Source: Candidatus Helarchaeota archaeon (lineage in GTDB: Archaea > Asgardarchaeota > Lokiarchaeia > Helarchaeales > HEL-GB-A). Taken from it: 64,000 nt of DNA. Shown in pieces: positions 42,831 through 52,127 of this stretch. The notes beneath the pieces are model-generated. The model saw nothing but the letters and a program-made list of their open reading frames with translations. It had not been told where the DNA came from and made no database searches. Location: assembly GCA_013375455.1 (NCBI GenBank), contig JABXJT010000013.1, positions 1 through 64,000 on the forward strand. The letters run 5' to 3'. The translations under genes were made by a program, and so were the position numbers. Every line of letters starts with the position of its first letter. The stretch's first letter is position 1.

Positions 42831-43607
42831 ATGAGGGGTAAAGAAGTACGCTTAAGTCGAATATTGGATAATGGAAAGGCTCTAATAATTCCTATGGATC
42901 ACGGCATTACCATTGGACCTGTTAAAGGACTCCTTGATATGAACTCTATGATCCAAAAAGTAGTAAAAGGTGGCGCTACGGCTATTCTTCTACACAAAGG
43001 AATTTTTCGAATCCTAGAAGAAGCTCCAAATTGTGGAATGATTCTCCATTTATCCGCCAGCACCAAGCTCAGCGATACACCAAATTGGAAAGTCATCGTC
43101 GGATCCATTGAAGAATCAGTTCGATTAGGCGTAGATGCAATTTCCATCCACGTGAATTTAGGGAGTAAATTTGAAGCACAAATGTTAGAATATTTCGGAA
43201 AAATATCCGATGCATGTGATAAATGGCAAATACCCCTCATTAGTATGGTCTATCCGAGAGGGATAAATATCAAAGATCCCTATGATCCGGAGGTTGTTGC
43301 TCATGCTGCCAGAGCGGGAGCCGAATTAGGGGCTGATATTTTAAAAACCAACTATACTGGTTCATATGAATCATTTAAGACTGTTGTTGAAGGCTGCCCC
43401 ATACCTGTAGTTATTGCTGGTGGTCCTAAGGCGGATACTGACCGTGATTTCCTCCAGAATGTCAGTGATGCGATGCGCGCAGGCGCAATTGGCGTGGCAG
43501 CAGGTCGAAACGTATTTCAACATGAAAACCCAACTAAAATGGTTGCTGCTCTCGCAAAAATCATAAAAGATTACGGGGCTGTAGAGGATGCATTACAATT
43601 ATTATGA
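42831..43607 (+). CDS. aroA': 2-amino-3,7-dideoxy-D-threo-hept-6-ulosonate synthase (archaeal AroA')
   Basis: First step of the archaeal route to 3-dehydroquinate, a DeoC/LacD/FbaB-type Schiff-base aldolase. The N-terminal KEVRLSRILDNGKALIIPMDHG is characteristic, as are KGGATAILLHKG, the lysine in GADILKTNYTGS and VIAGGPKADTDRDFL. 258 residues is normal. It stands first in the aro cluster, with AroB' following 73 bases on. Confidence 0.92.
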   Translation: MRGKEVRLSRILDNGKALIIPMDHGITIGPVKGLLDMNSMIQKVVKGGATAILLHKGIFRILEEAPNCGMILHLSASTKLSDTPNWKVIVGSIEESVRLGVDAISIHVNLGSKFEAQMLEYFGKISDACDKWQIPLISMVYPRGINIKDPYDPEVVAHAARAGAELGADILKTNYTGSYESFKTVVEGCPIPVVIAGGPKADTDRDFLQNVSDAMRAGAIGVAAGRNVFQHENPTKMVAALAKIIKDYGAVEDALQLL

Positions 43608-43680
43608 ATTGTATTTTTAAAATAACCCAAATAATAATAAGTAATTAAGTAACCTTTTAGATTTTGTAGAGTTGATGTAA

Positions 43681-44769
43681 ATGAAACAGATAGTTCTGCA
43701 TCTGGATGGCGATTGGAATGCTGTAAGAGAAACAGCCATTAATGCGATGACATCGGGAATTAATAATTTCTTAATCGAGAAGGATATTTCGGATAAGCTC
43801 AGAGAATTAGGGAATGTAGTCATCTATTCATTTTCAGAAGATCTCAAGCCAGATGTTGTTATTGATAAATCGATTGATAAACAAAAGATCGAGGAATACT
43901 CCAAAAAGTCTGAGAGTATTGGACACTGGATCACGGTTAAAGTGAAAAAAGATGAAGAAGTAGCCATTAACGCTGCAGATTTAGGAAGCAATGTTGTAAT
44001 TATTAGTGCTACCGATTGGAAAATCATTCCAATGGAAAATATAATTGCCGATCTCCACAAAAAAGACACCCAATTATATGCTGAAGTGAAAAATGTTGAA
44101 GAAGCTCGAGTCATGTTTGAAACTCTAGAGATTGGAGTGGATGGGGTGGTTTTTCAGCCAAAAACCGATGAAGAGATTTCTCAGATAAAGAAGCTCCTTA
44201 GAGAAGAGATTGAACTCAAACTTACCCCTGCTAAAATTGTTAAAATAAAAGAAGTGGGCTCAGGCGACCGAGTTTGCATTGATACCTGTTCCTTACTATC
44301 TGTTGGGGAAGGAATGTTGATAGGATCCCAGAGCATGGGACTTTTTCTAATTCATTCAGAATCGATTCCTTCTGAATTCGCCGATCCCAGACCATTTCGC
44401 GTGAATGCAGGGGCGGTGCATGCTTACATCTTACTACCAAACGGAAAAACCCAATACCTTTCCGAAATAGAAGCTGGATCGGAAGTCCTTATTGTTAGTA
44501 ACAAGGGTGAAGGCCGGACTGCAACGGTCGGAAGATCTAAAATTGAAAAGCGTCCGCTCCTTCTAATCGAAGCTCAAATAAAAGATACCATTTTGAAAAC
44601 CCTTGTCCAGAATGCAGAAACTATCAGGTTAGTTAAACGTGAAAATAACGAAGATATCCCAACTTCTGTTTCTGAATTAAAAGAAGGGGACGATATTTTA
44701 GTGTATTACGTTCCGAAAGGGGGACGGCATTTCGGAAAACCTGTTGATGAAACCATTCTCGAAAAATAG
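43681..44769 (+). CDS. aroB': 3-dehydroquinate synthase II (archaeal AroB')
   Basis: Second step of the archaeal dehydroquinate route, NAD-dependent oxidative deamination and cyclisation. The whole 362-residue length follows the family, with the C-terminal blocks FRVNAGAVHAYILLPNGKT, YLSEIEAGSEVLIV and GRHFGKPVDE well conserved. Start ATG 43681. aroD follows 12 bases later. Confidence 0.93.
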   Translation: MKQIVLHLDGDWNAVRETAINAMTSGINNFLIEKDISDKLRELGNVVIYSFSEDLKPDVVIDKSIDKQKIEEYSKKSESIGHWITVKVKKDEEVAINAADLGSNVVIISATDWKIIPMENIIADLHKKDTQLYAEVKNVEEARVMFETLEIGVDGVVFQPKTDEEISQIKKLLREEIELKLTPAKIVKIKEVGSGDRVCIDTCSLLSVGEGMLIGSQSMGLFLIHSESIPSEFADPRPFRVNAGAVHAYILLPNGKTQYLSEIEAGSEVLIVSNKGEGRTATVGRSKIEKRPLLLIEAQIKDTILKTLVQNAETIRLVKRENNEDIPTSVSELKEGDDILVYYVPKGGRHFGKPVDETILEK

Positions 44770-44781
44770 CGTGATTGATCA

Positions 44782-45474
44782 ATGATTTGTGTTGCTATTA
44801 GCGCTACAGATGCAAATTCAGCAATTGAAAAAAGCCATAAAGCCATTCAAAAAGGCGCAGACTTCATAGAAGTCCGGATTGATCATTTTAACGACCCCTT
44901 CACTGCAGATTTTGTTAAATTGGTAAAAGAAATTAGTTCAAAACTCATTTTAACAATCCGTAAGCCCGATGAGGGTGGTAAATTCGCTTTTGAAGAAGCC
45001 CAGCGAATAGAATTGATCCAAAAGTGCATAAACGCACAAACATTCGCTGTAGATCTCGAATTCAGCATAGATGCAGATGCTTTAACGAAATTGATTCAGG
45101 AAGCGAAAAAAAATCAAGTAAAAATAATCCTCTCATTCCATGATTTTCAAAAAACTCCCGACATTCCTAAAATGAAAGAGATCATTTTAGATGCCGTAAA
45201 AAAAGATGCGAACTACGTCAAAATTATTGGAACCGCCGCTTCAATCGAAGATAACTTGAAAATGCTCTCTCTTCCGCAATTTGCAAAAGAGAATCATATT
45301 GAAATAGTTGCCTTTGCAATGGGGGGGAAGGGCACGGTTTCAAGAATTCTTTCCCCAATCTTTGGAGCCGCTTTTACTTTTGCCGCACTGGATAAACCCA
45401 CTGCCCCAGGACAAATTTCAATTGATGATATGAAAAAGAACCTTCAAACTTTTACCTCATATAGTAGAAAGTGA
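44782..45474 (+). CDS. aroD: 3-dehydroquinate dehydratase, type I
   Basis: Schiff-base dehydratase producing 3-dehydroshikimate. The FIEVRIDHFNDP strand, ILTIRKPDEGG and the C-terminal SRILSPIFGAAFTFAAL with TAPGQIS are characteristic. The catalytic His/Lys pair is seen in SFHDFQKTP and YVKIIGTA. 230 residues is standard. Its TGA overlaps the aroE GTG start. Confidence 0.92.
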   Translation: MICVAISATDANSAIEKSHKAIQKGADFIEVRIDHFNDPFTADFVKLVKEISSKLILTIRKPDEGGKFAFEEAQRIELIQKCINAQTFAVDLEFSIDADALTKLIQEAKKNQVKIILSFHDFQKTPDIPKMKEIILDAVKKDANYVKIIGTAASIEDNLKMLSLPQFAKENHIEIVAFAMGGKGTVSRILSPIFGAAFTFAALDKPTAPGQISIDDMKKNLQTFTSYSRK

Positions 45475-46337
45475 TAAACGTGGACATTAGCGGAAAAACT
45501 CAACTAATAGCTTTAATTGGGAACCCCGTTGAGCATAGTATGTCCCCGAAAATGCATAATGCAGCCTTTAGAGAACTCGGGTTAGATTATATCTATGTGG
45601 CACTCCGCGTAGACAACGACAAGGTGAAAGAAGCCATACAGGGGATTCGTGCATTCAATATGAAAGGCGCAAATGTAACAGTACCTCATAAAATTAATGC
45701 AATGCAATATTTGGATGAAATTGACCCTGTTGCAGAGAATATTGGTGCCATTAATACCATTCTGAATAAAGATGGTCATCTCTTTGGTACTAACACAGAT
45801 GGTATTGGGGCCGTTCGATCTCTTAATGAAGAAGGGGTAAATCTAAAAGGAAAAAAAATAGTGATGATTGGCGCTGGTGGGGTGGCCCGCCCTATATCAT
45901 ATAATTTTGCGTCTGACGCGAAAGATTTTGTCCTCTTTGACATCGTTGAGAGTGCAGTTCAAGACCTCACTAAAGAATTGAACGATAAGCTCGGGGGAAC
46001 GATACGGGGGTATAAGTTAAACACTCAGCAAATCGCCAAAGAACTCCAAAATGCTGATATTTTCATTAACGCCACGCCTGTCGGGATGCATCCAAAGATA
46101 GATGAGAGTATAATCCCAAAGAAGCTACTCAGGGAAGATTTGGTTGTTTTTGACGTGGTATATAACCCTCTCGAAACTAAATTACTAAAAGAAGCCAAGG
46201 CTGTTGGGGCAAAAGCCATCTCAGGCATGATGATGCTTGTTTACCAAGGGGTGGCTGCTTTTGAACTTTGGACAGGTAAAAAGGCACCCGTGCCTCTAAT
46301 GAAAAGAATGGTTTTAGAAGGACTAGGGTTAGGCTGA
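45471..46337 (+). CDS. aroE: Shikimate dehydrogenase
   Basis: NADPH-dependent reduction of 3-dehydroshikimate. The substrate motif IGNPVEHSMSPKMHNAAF, the catalytic lysine in VTVPHKINAM, the NTDGIG block and the nucleotide-binding GAGGVARPI are all visible. GTG 45471 overlaps the aroD stop. Its 3' end overlaps the convergent aroK gene by nine bases. Confidence 0.93.
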   Translation: MINVDISGKTQLIALIGNPVEHSMSPKMHNAAFRELGLDYIYVALRVDNDKVKEAIQGIRAFNMKGANVTVPHKINAMQYLDEIDPVAENIGAINTILNKDGHLFGTNTDGIGAVRSLNEEGVNLKGKKIVMIGAGGVARPISYNFASDAKDFVLFDIVESAVQDLTKELNDKLGGTIRGYKLNTQQIAKELQNADIFINATPVGMHPKIDESIIPKKLLREDLVVFDVVYNPLETKLLKEAKAVGAKAISGMMMLVYQGVAAFELWTGKKAPVPLMKRMVLEGLGLG

Positions 46338-46853
46338 CTTATAGATTTCAATGATTTTTTCTACAACTTCATCAACAGTGAAGTCAGAAGTATCTATCTG
46401 ATGTTCAGTTGCTGCATTATAAAATGGTTCTCGGAACGTTAAAAGCTTTTTAATTTCATCCATGGGGTCTGGTTTATTTAATAGTGGTCGGCTTTCTTTT
46501 CCCTCTTTCATAGTACGCTGAAATATCACTTCTGGAGATGTTTTAAGGCGGATTACGATAGAACTTTGCTTTAGATAATCAATGTTAAGCTTATTCAAAA
46601 TGACTCCCCCACCACACGCGATGACTGCGTCTTTTCTCTGACTCACGTCTTTACATACCTGCATTTCTAATTCTCGGAACCGAATCTCCCCATCTTCTTC
46701 AAAAATTTTTGGAATGGATTTTCCAGCCTTCTCCACTATCATTTCATCCATTTCAAGCAGTTTTTTATTTAGTTTTCCAGCTAATTTTGCTCCAATCACG
46801 GTCTTTCCAGTTCCCATGAACCCGATTAATGCTATGTTCGGCGCTGTCATCAT
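46329..46853 (-). CDS. aroK: Shikimate kinase, bacterial AroK/AroL type
   Basis: NMP-kinase-fold enzyme phosphorylating shikimate. The P-loop GFMGTGKTVIGA, the LLEMDEMIV aspartate, the shikimate-binding RFRELE and the glycine-rich IACGGGVIL are standard in bacterial AroK. Most archaea use an unrelated GHMP-family kinase, so this form is probably acquired from bacteria. It lies on the opposite strand inside an otherwise plus-strand aro cluster, which also fits a replacement. 174 residues is normal; two adjacent ATGs compete for the start. Confidence 0.9.
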   Translation of the reverse strand: MMTAPNIALIGFMGTGKTVIGAKLAGKLNKKLLEMDEMIVEKAGKSIPKIFEEDGEIRFRELEMQVCKDVSQRKDAVIACGGGVILNKLNIDYLKQSSIVIRLKTSPEVIFQRTMKEGKESRPLLNKPDPMDEIKKLLTFREPFYNAATEHQIDTSDFTVDEVVEKIIEIYKSA

Positions 46854-46951
46854 AATTCACGATTCTAGTTAAACTTATTAAAAATTATGATTATGTGAGA
46901 TATAATTATCCCATCTTAAAAACATGAAAAGTTGTTAAGGAGAATTTCTAG

Positions 46952-48070
46952 ATGCTTAGGAAGGTGTTAATTTTCAAGAATAAAACAACGATCTTCGAGA
47001 AAGAGTACGGGAAATCTTTACCTGAAGAAACTGTATTGCCTATAATTGAGTCCTTAAGGGATTATCTTAAGCATTTCGATGTTGATGTCCTTGAATTCAT
47101 GCAGGTGATTAATTTCAAGTTATGTTATGCGACTAATGTCGAGTTTGGCTTACTTTTCATTTTAATATGCGATCCGACAGATCCGGATGATTCCGTCCGC
47201 GAGGAAACCAAATTCCTCCGCCACAAATTTCTAGAAAAGTTTCGCGATACTCTTACGACCGGCTCAGCTGATCCAGACGCGTATAAGAACATCCAGGCAG
47301 ATGTCACAATTAGCAAGAGCGAGTTACGACCGAAAATCTCGTTGGTTGGCTTCAGTGGCGTCGGAAAAACAACCATTACTAAATTGATTAAAGAGGAGGA
47401 ACTCCCTACACGGCACATACCAACCATCACAGGTTATATTTCAGAGATTGCAGTTGGTGATTTTGAGATGTACCTCTGGGACTTAGCAGGCCAGGTTCGA
47501 TACGCCGAAGTGTGGGCTCAATTTATGAGAGGTTCCGATGTAATCATTTTAATTGTCGACTCGACAGAACAAAATGTCTATGAATCTAGATTTTTTACAG
47601 AATTATGCCGAAAAGAAGCCCCCTATGCCAGGCTCGCAATTATAGCAAACAAACAGGACCTCCCTGGGGCTATGTCTCCTGAACAAATTGGTGATGTGTT
47701 AGATGCTGGGACTTACGGATACCGAGTTACCCCTCTAGTCGCCATTGATGTCAAGCAACGAATTGACGCGTTACGAGTTATGGCAGAAACTGCAGCTACA
47801 AATGCCAAAACTCTTGCAGAATTTCAAACCTTGGAGGATCGAAAGTGGGCATTAGAGGATGCCAAAAGTGCCATTGATAAAGGTAATTTAAAGGAAGCTG
47901 CAAAGATTCTGGATGAAATTGAATATTTATCTAGACAGAAGGGCGATCCAGAAGGTGCAGAACAATACGCTAGTTATTCAGCTTACATCCGTAGCCAGAA
48001 TAAAACAATTGAAATGAAAATGAAACTCGTTTATAACGAAATCAAAGAGAAAAGCGATGAATATCTTTAA
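46952..48070 (+). CDS. Longin/roadblock-like domain fused to Arf-like small GTPase, with helical tail
   Basis: A 372-residue protein. Residues about 1-120 form an alpha/beta N-domain (RKVLIFKNKTTIFEKEYG, ATNVEFGLLFILICD), like the roadblock/longin modules that regulate GTPases. The G-domain follows: P-loop GFSGVGKTTI (about 133), PTITGY switch I, WDLAGQ (about 176, Arf-like switch II) and the guanine-specifying NKQD (about 233). The last about 90 residues are helical (TLEDRKWALEDAKSAIDKGN), TPR-like. No lipidation motif is seen. This domain order places a possible regulatory domain on the GTPase itself, as in Asgard small GTPases. It sits between aroK and aroA; there is no evident metabolic reason. 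Confidence 0.85.
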   Translation: MLRKVLIFKNKTTIFEKEYGKSLPEETVLPIIESLRDYLKHFDVDVLEFMQVINFKLCYATNVEFGLLFILICDPTDPDDSVREETKFLRHKFLEKFRDTLTTGSADPDAYKNIQADVTISKSELRPKISLVGFSGVGKTTITKLIKEEELPTRHIPTITGYISEIAVGDFEMYLWDLAGQVRYAEVWAQFMRGSDVIILIVDSTEQNVYESRFFTELCRKEAPYARLAIIANKQDLPGAMSPEQIGDVLDAGTYGYRVTPLVAIDVKQRIDALRVMAETAATNAKTLAEFQTLEDRKWALEDAKSAIDKGNLKEAAKILDEIEYLSRQKGDPEGAEQYASYSAYIRSQNKTIEMKMKLVYNEIKEKSDEYL

Positions 48071-48170
48071 AAAATTATAATTCAATTTCATTTTTTATAC
48101 AGATTTTAATACCATGATTCTTTTTAACAAAAAAATAGAATTTATTTAGTTTGAATAAGGAGCAACCAAG

Positions 48171-49460
48171 TTGGATATTGAAATTTTACCTAGTCCGCGG
48201 TTAAATGGAAAGATTCAAGCTCCTTCTTCTAAGAGTTACACCCATCGCGCTATAATAATGGGATCTTTAGCGGAAGGCACATCCACGATAAGAGAACCCC
48301 TTATCGGAGCCGATACTGAGGCTTCAATAAACGCGATGCGTGCCTTTGGCGCAAAAATCTTAGAAGAGGGGGATCAACTAATCATAAAGGGCATTAGAGA
48401 ACTTAAAAAACCAGATAAAACCATCAACGTCGAAAATTCGGGGACGACTATTCGCTTCATCACGGCTTTAGCAGCCCATGTACCAGATACTGTTAAATTA
48501 ACTGGAGATGAATCAATTCAGAAACGGCCAATGGGACCTCTGCTCGATGCCCTTTCTCAATTAGGAATTGAATGCTTTTCTGAACCACAAGATGGCACGC
48601 CTCCCCTAATCATCAAAGGAGGGAGGGTTAATGGAGGAAAAATCTCAATTCCGGGGAATATCAGCTCCCAATTCATTTCCGGGTTATTAATTTCTTCTCC
48701 TCTAGCTCAAGATGAAGTCACCATTCAATTAACTACTCCCTTAAAATCAACCCCATATCTTGCTATAACTAGTGAGATGCTAAATAACTTCGGTATAAAG
48801 CACCAATATGACCCAAAACAGCGAGTATATAGAATTCCAGGACAACAAACCTATCACCCCATAGATTTTACGATTCCTGGCGATTTCTCATCAGCTGCAT
48901 TTTTTCTTGCGGCGGGTGCAATTCTAGATGGTGAAATTTCTGTTTCAAATTTAGATTTAACGAATCCCCAAGGTGATAAACAAATAATCCAAATCCTGGA
49001 AAACATTGGTGCCAATATTTTAATCAGAAAGGATGAAAAAACGATAACTGTTACTAAAGGGACCATAAATCCTTTTGAAACTGATTGTGGTGATATTCCA
49101 GATCTCGTTCCCATCCTCGCTGTTTTAGCATCCTTCATCCCTCACAAATCAAAACTTTTTAATGCTGCCCATCTACGAATAAAAGAAAGTGATCGTCTTC
49201 ATACGATTACCACTGAATTACAAAAAATGAAGGTTGAAATCGAAGAATTACCAGATGCACTCATAATTAATGGGAGTTCTGATCATCAGGGAGCCGTTTT
49301 GGAAACCTACAATGATCATCGTATTGCAATGGCATTAATTATTGCTGCCTTGCCATTACAAGAGAAAACCCTCATTAAGAATATCGAATGCATAAAGGTG
49401 TCATATCCAACCTTTTTAGAAGACCTAAAAAAACTAGGTGGAAACTTTCGGGTGTGTTAA
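48171..49460 (+). CDS. aroA: 3-phosphoshikimate 1-carboxyvinyltransferase (EPSP synthase)
   Basis: Adds enolpyruvyl from PEP to shikimate-3-phosphate. Conserved blocks include APSSKSYTHRAIIMGSLAEG, NSGTTIRFITALAA, QKRPMGPLLDALSQLG, FISGLLISSPLA, IPGDFSSAAFFLAAG and LRIKESDRLHT. 429 residues is normal. Start is TTG 48171 behind AAGGAG. It is followed by aroC with a gap of three bases. Confidence 0.93.
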   Translation: MDIEILPSPRLNGKIQAPSSKSYTHRAIIMGSLAEGTSTIREPLIGADTEASINAMRAFGAKILEEGDQLIIKGIRELKKPDKTINVENSGTTIRFITALAAHVPDTVKLTGDESIQKRPMGPLLDALSQLGIECFSEPQDGTPPLIIKGGRVNGGKISIPGNISSQFISGLLISSPLAQDEVTIQLTTPLKSTPYLAITSEMLNNFGIKHQYDPKQRVYRIPGQQTYHPIDFTIPGDFSSAAFFLAAGAILDGEISVSNLDLTNPQGDKQIIQILENIGANILIRKDEKTITVTKGTINPFETDCGDIPDLVPILAVLASFIPHKSKLFNAAHLRIKESDRLHTITTELQKMKVEIEELPDALIINGSSDHQGAVLETYNDHRIAMALIIAALPLQEKTLIKNIECIKVSYPTFLEDLKKLGGNFRVC

Positions 49461-49463
49461 TAC

Positions 49464-50564
49464 ATGAGTGGAAATATATTCGGATCCAATTTCGTGATTG
49501 TTTCCTTTGGTGAGAGTCACGGAAAATGCGTTGGCGTGGTCATTGATGGATGTCCCGCTGGTCTTAAAGTAGATTTAGACCAAATTCAAAACGAATTAAA
49601 CCGAAGAAGACCCGGACAGAGCAAAGTCAGCACGCCAAGAAAGGAAGCAGACCGTCTCGAAGTTCTTTCAGGCATTTTTAATGGATTCACGACTGGAGCC
49701 CCCATAACCCTCACCGTAGAGAATAAAGATGTGGATTCCTCAAAATACGAAAAAATTAAGGACACCCCACGACCAGGCCATGCTGATTTCACTGCATGGC
49801 ATAAATATGGCGGATTTAATGATTATAGAGGGGGTGGACGGTTTTCGGGACGCATCACGATATCATTCGTTCTTGCGGGAGCCATCGCGAAGCAATTATT
49901 AAAAGAAACACTTGGAATCAAGATCCTCGCACACACGATTGCAATTGGAGGTATAAAGCTAGATCGTTCGGTAACACTTGATGAGATCGAGAAAAACACG
50001 GATAATAATCCAGTTCGATGCGCTGATCCCAAAATAGCTGAAAAAATGATTCAAAGAATAGAGGAAGTCAGACAAAAGGGCGATTCCGTGGGAGGCATTA
50101 TAGAAACCATCTGTACTAAGATCCCTGCCGGATTGGGCGAGCCACTTTTTAGAAATATTGAAAGTGAATTCAGCAGGATTCTTTTTGCCATTCCCGCTGT
50201 CAAGGGTGTAGAATTTGGAGCTGGATTTAAGGCGGCTGATCTATTAGGCTCTCAACATAATGATCCTTTCATCATTGAAAATAATCAAATTAAAACTAAA
50301 ACAAACAATGCTGGTGGAATTCTTGGTGGAATAAGTAATGGCATGCCCATTACCTGCCGAATTGCTATTAAGCCGACTGCTTCGATAGCTAAGCCACAAA
50401 AGACCGTGAATCTTAAATCAATGACCTCTACTGAAATCTCAGTTGAAGGGCGCCATGATCCCGTCATCGTTCCAAGAGCCATTCCGGTAGTAGAAGCCAG
50501 CCTCGCAATAGTATTAGCCGATTTAGCCATCCAACGTGGGTTGATCCCACCGGTATTAAAATAA
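49464..50564 (+). CDS. aroC: Chorismate synthase
   Basis: FMN-dependent elimination of phosphate from EPSP. VSFGESHGKCVGVVIDGCPAG, RRPGQSKVSTPRKEAD, the FMN-binding RGGGRFSGRIT, GGILGGISNGMPI and the C-terminal RHDPVIVPRAIPVVEA are family signatures. 366 residues is usual. It lies three bases after aroA. Confidence 0.95.
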   Translation: MSGNIFGSNFVIVSFGESHGKCVGVVIDGCPAGLKVDLDQIQNELNRRRPGQSKVSTPRKEADRLEVLSGIFNGFTTGAPITLTVENKDVDSSKYEKIKDTPRPGHADFTAWHKYGGFNDYRGGGRFSGRITISFVLAGAIAKQLLKETLGIKILAHTIAIGGIKLDRSVTLDEIEKNTDNNPVRCADPKIAEKMIQRIEEVRQKGDSVGGIIETICTKIPAGLGEPLFRNIESEFSRILFAIPAVKGVEFGAGFKAADLLGSQHNDPFIIENNQIKTKTNNAGGILGGISNGMPITCRIAIKPTASIAKPQKTVNLKSMTSTEISVEGRHDPVIVPRAIPVVEASLAIVLADLAIQRGLIPPVLK

Positions 50565-50579
50565 TGAGGTTGGGTCTTA

Positions 50580-51380
50580 ATGAGTGAGCGGTTTGAAATT
50601 GCCATCATTGGTGGAACTGGAGGGATGGGCCGAGTCTTCGCGAAGGAATTAAAAGCACTCGCGGATGTTATTATTATTAGCCGCTCCCTAGAGAAAGCAA
50701 CAAAAATTGGTAAGACACTTGGAGTTCGCGGAGGCATTCTCAAAGACTGCAATACAGCTGATATTACCATCGTATCGGTTCCTATCGAAAATACCTATGA
50801 AACTTGCCAGAAACTTTTCAAAATTCTAAAAAAAGGTTCTCTTCTCATTGATATTTCAGCCGTGAAAGCATTCATCAATAAACTTAAATCTGAAATTCCG
50901 GAAGACATCTCCTACATTTCCATGCATCCGTTATTTAGTCCGGAAGGAAGCTTTAAAGATTTCAACGTGATTCTAGTACCGGTAAAGGATGAAAAATGGC
51001 TCTCAATCATTCAAAAACTTCTCACCAAACTGGGCGCCTTGACTACCATCACTACTCCAGAGGAACACGACCAAATAATGAGTAAAATGCAAGTTGCCCA
51101 TCATTTTATTTACTTAATGCTAGCCTCTTATATGAGCGATAGTCAAATTTCCCCAGAGTTCTTCACTCGATCATTCAAAAAAACACTGCAAAACTTCACA
51201 GGAATAGAGAAGAATCTTGATGCCATTCTCGAAATCCAAAAGCTTAATCCCCACGCAAAAATCACACGTAAGGAATTCGTATCAATGATGGAGAAATTTG
51301 TCTCTCTTGACCAAGACGCAGAAATGGAAGATCTCCAAAAGAAGATTCAGGTTTTTAAAGAAAAATATCTTTCAAAATAA
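50580..51380 (+). CDS. tyrA: Prephenate dehydrogenase
   Basis: NAD(P)-dependent decarboxylating dehydrogenase toward tyrosine. The N-terminal nucleotide-binding fold has IIGGTGGMGRVFAKELK, and the substrate blocks ISAVKAF and SMHPLFSPEG contain the catalytic His. It lacks a chorismate-mutase domain; the mutase is on pheA instead. 266 residues fits archaeal single-domain TyrA. It starts 15 bases after aroC and ends the cluster. Confidence 0.88.
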   Translation: MSERFEIAIIGGTGGMGRVFAKELKALADVIIISRSLEKATKIGKTLGVRGGILKDCNTADITIVSVPIENTYETCQKLFKILKKGSLLIDISAVKAFINKLKSEIPEDISYISMHPLFSPEGSFKDFNVILVPVKDEKWLSIIQKLLTKLGALTTITTPEEHDQIMSKMQVAHHFIYLMLASYMSDSQISPEFFTRSFKKTLQNFTGIEKNLDAILEIQKLNPHAKITRKEFVSMMEKFVSLDQDAEMEDLQKKIQVFKEKYLSK

Positions 51381-51412
51381 TATTAAACTTCAAGAAAAAA
51401 AGGAATATTAAA

Positions 51413-52117
51413 TTAAGATGGAGTTTTACTTCTGGTTACTTCCCTAATTTGTCCATCCCTAATCCGTGCGACACGGTCCGCATATTTTATTATGCTTTCA
51501 TCGTGGGTTACCACGATGATTGTCGTCCCTTGTTCTTTATTGAGCTTCCGAAGCAACTTAACTATTTCATCACCCGTTTGAGTATCCAAGTTACCTGTAG
51601 GCTCATCAGCAAAAACTACTTTTGGGTTATTGATCAATGCACGTGCAATGGCAACTCGTTGCTGCTCGCCCCCACTTAGCTCTCTTGGACGGTGGTCTTT
51701 CCGTTCTACCAGGTCTACAAGACGTAAAAGAGTCAGCGCGCGCTCCTCGATAACTTTACCTGATAAGGATGTTGGCCAAAGTGGAGCCTCTACATTTTCT
51801 ATAGCAGTCATTTCGTCGACGAGATTGAAATTTTGAAAAACGAACCCGACACGCTCTCGTCTAATTTTAGGAAACATTGTTTCATCGATCATCCCGGTAT
51901 CTAATCCATCGAGGATGATACGTCCTGATGTGGGCGTATCTAAACCACTTAAAACATTAAGCAACGTGGATTTACCGCTTCCAGAAGGACCGACTATAAC
52001 GAAAAATTCGCCCTTTTTAACTCTTATATTTATCTTCTTTACAGCGATTATTATTTCAGATCCTCTACGGTATTCCTTCGTGACCTCTTCTGCGATTACA
52101 ACTTCCATTTCACTCAT
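51413..52117 (-). CDS. ABC transporter ATP-binding protein (LolD/MacB type)
   Basis: ATPase of 234 residues. Walker [12 protein letters not shown], the Q-loop, signature [15 protein letters not shown], Walker [13 protein letters not shown] and the switch His in VVTHDE are complete. It resembles LolD/MacB-type ATPases that work with FtsX-like permeases. The permease gene is 10 bases upstream, on the same strand. Confidence 0.93.
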   Translation of the reverse strand: MSEMEVVIAEEVTKEYRRGSEIIIAVKKINIRVKKGEFFVIVGPSGSGKSTLLNVLSGLDTPTSGRIILDGLDTGMIDETMFPKIRRERVGFVFQNFNLVDEMTAIENVEAPLWPTSLSGKVIEERALTLLRLVDLVERKDHRPRELSGGEQQRVAIARALINNPKVVFADEPTGNLDTQTGDEIVKLLRKLNKEQGTTIIVVTHDESIIKYADRVARIRDGQIREVTRSKTPS

Positions 52118-52127
52118 TCATTCCACC

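Noticed and set aside
50285..50770. 161-codon minus-strand frame across the aroC-tyrA junction
   Set aside because: Shadow of two clearly conserved plus-strand genes.
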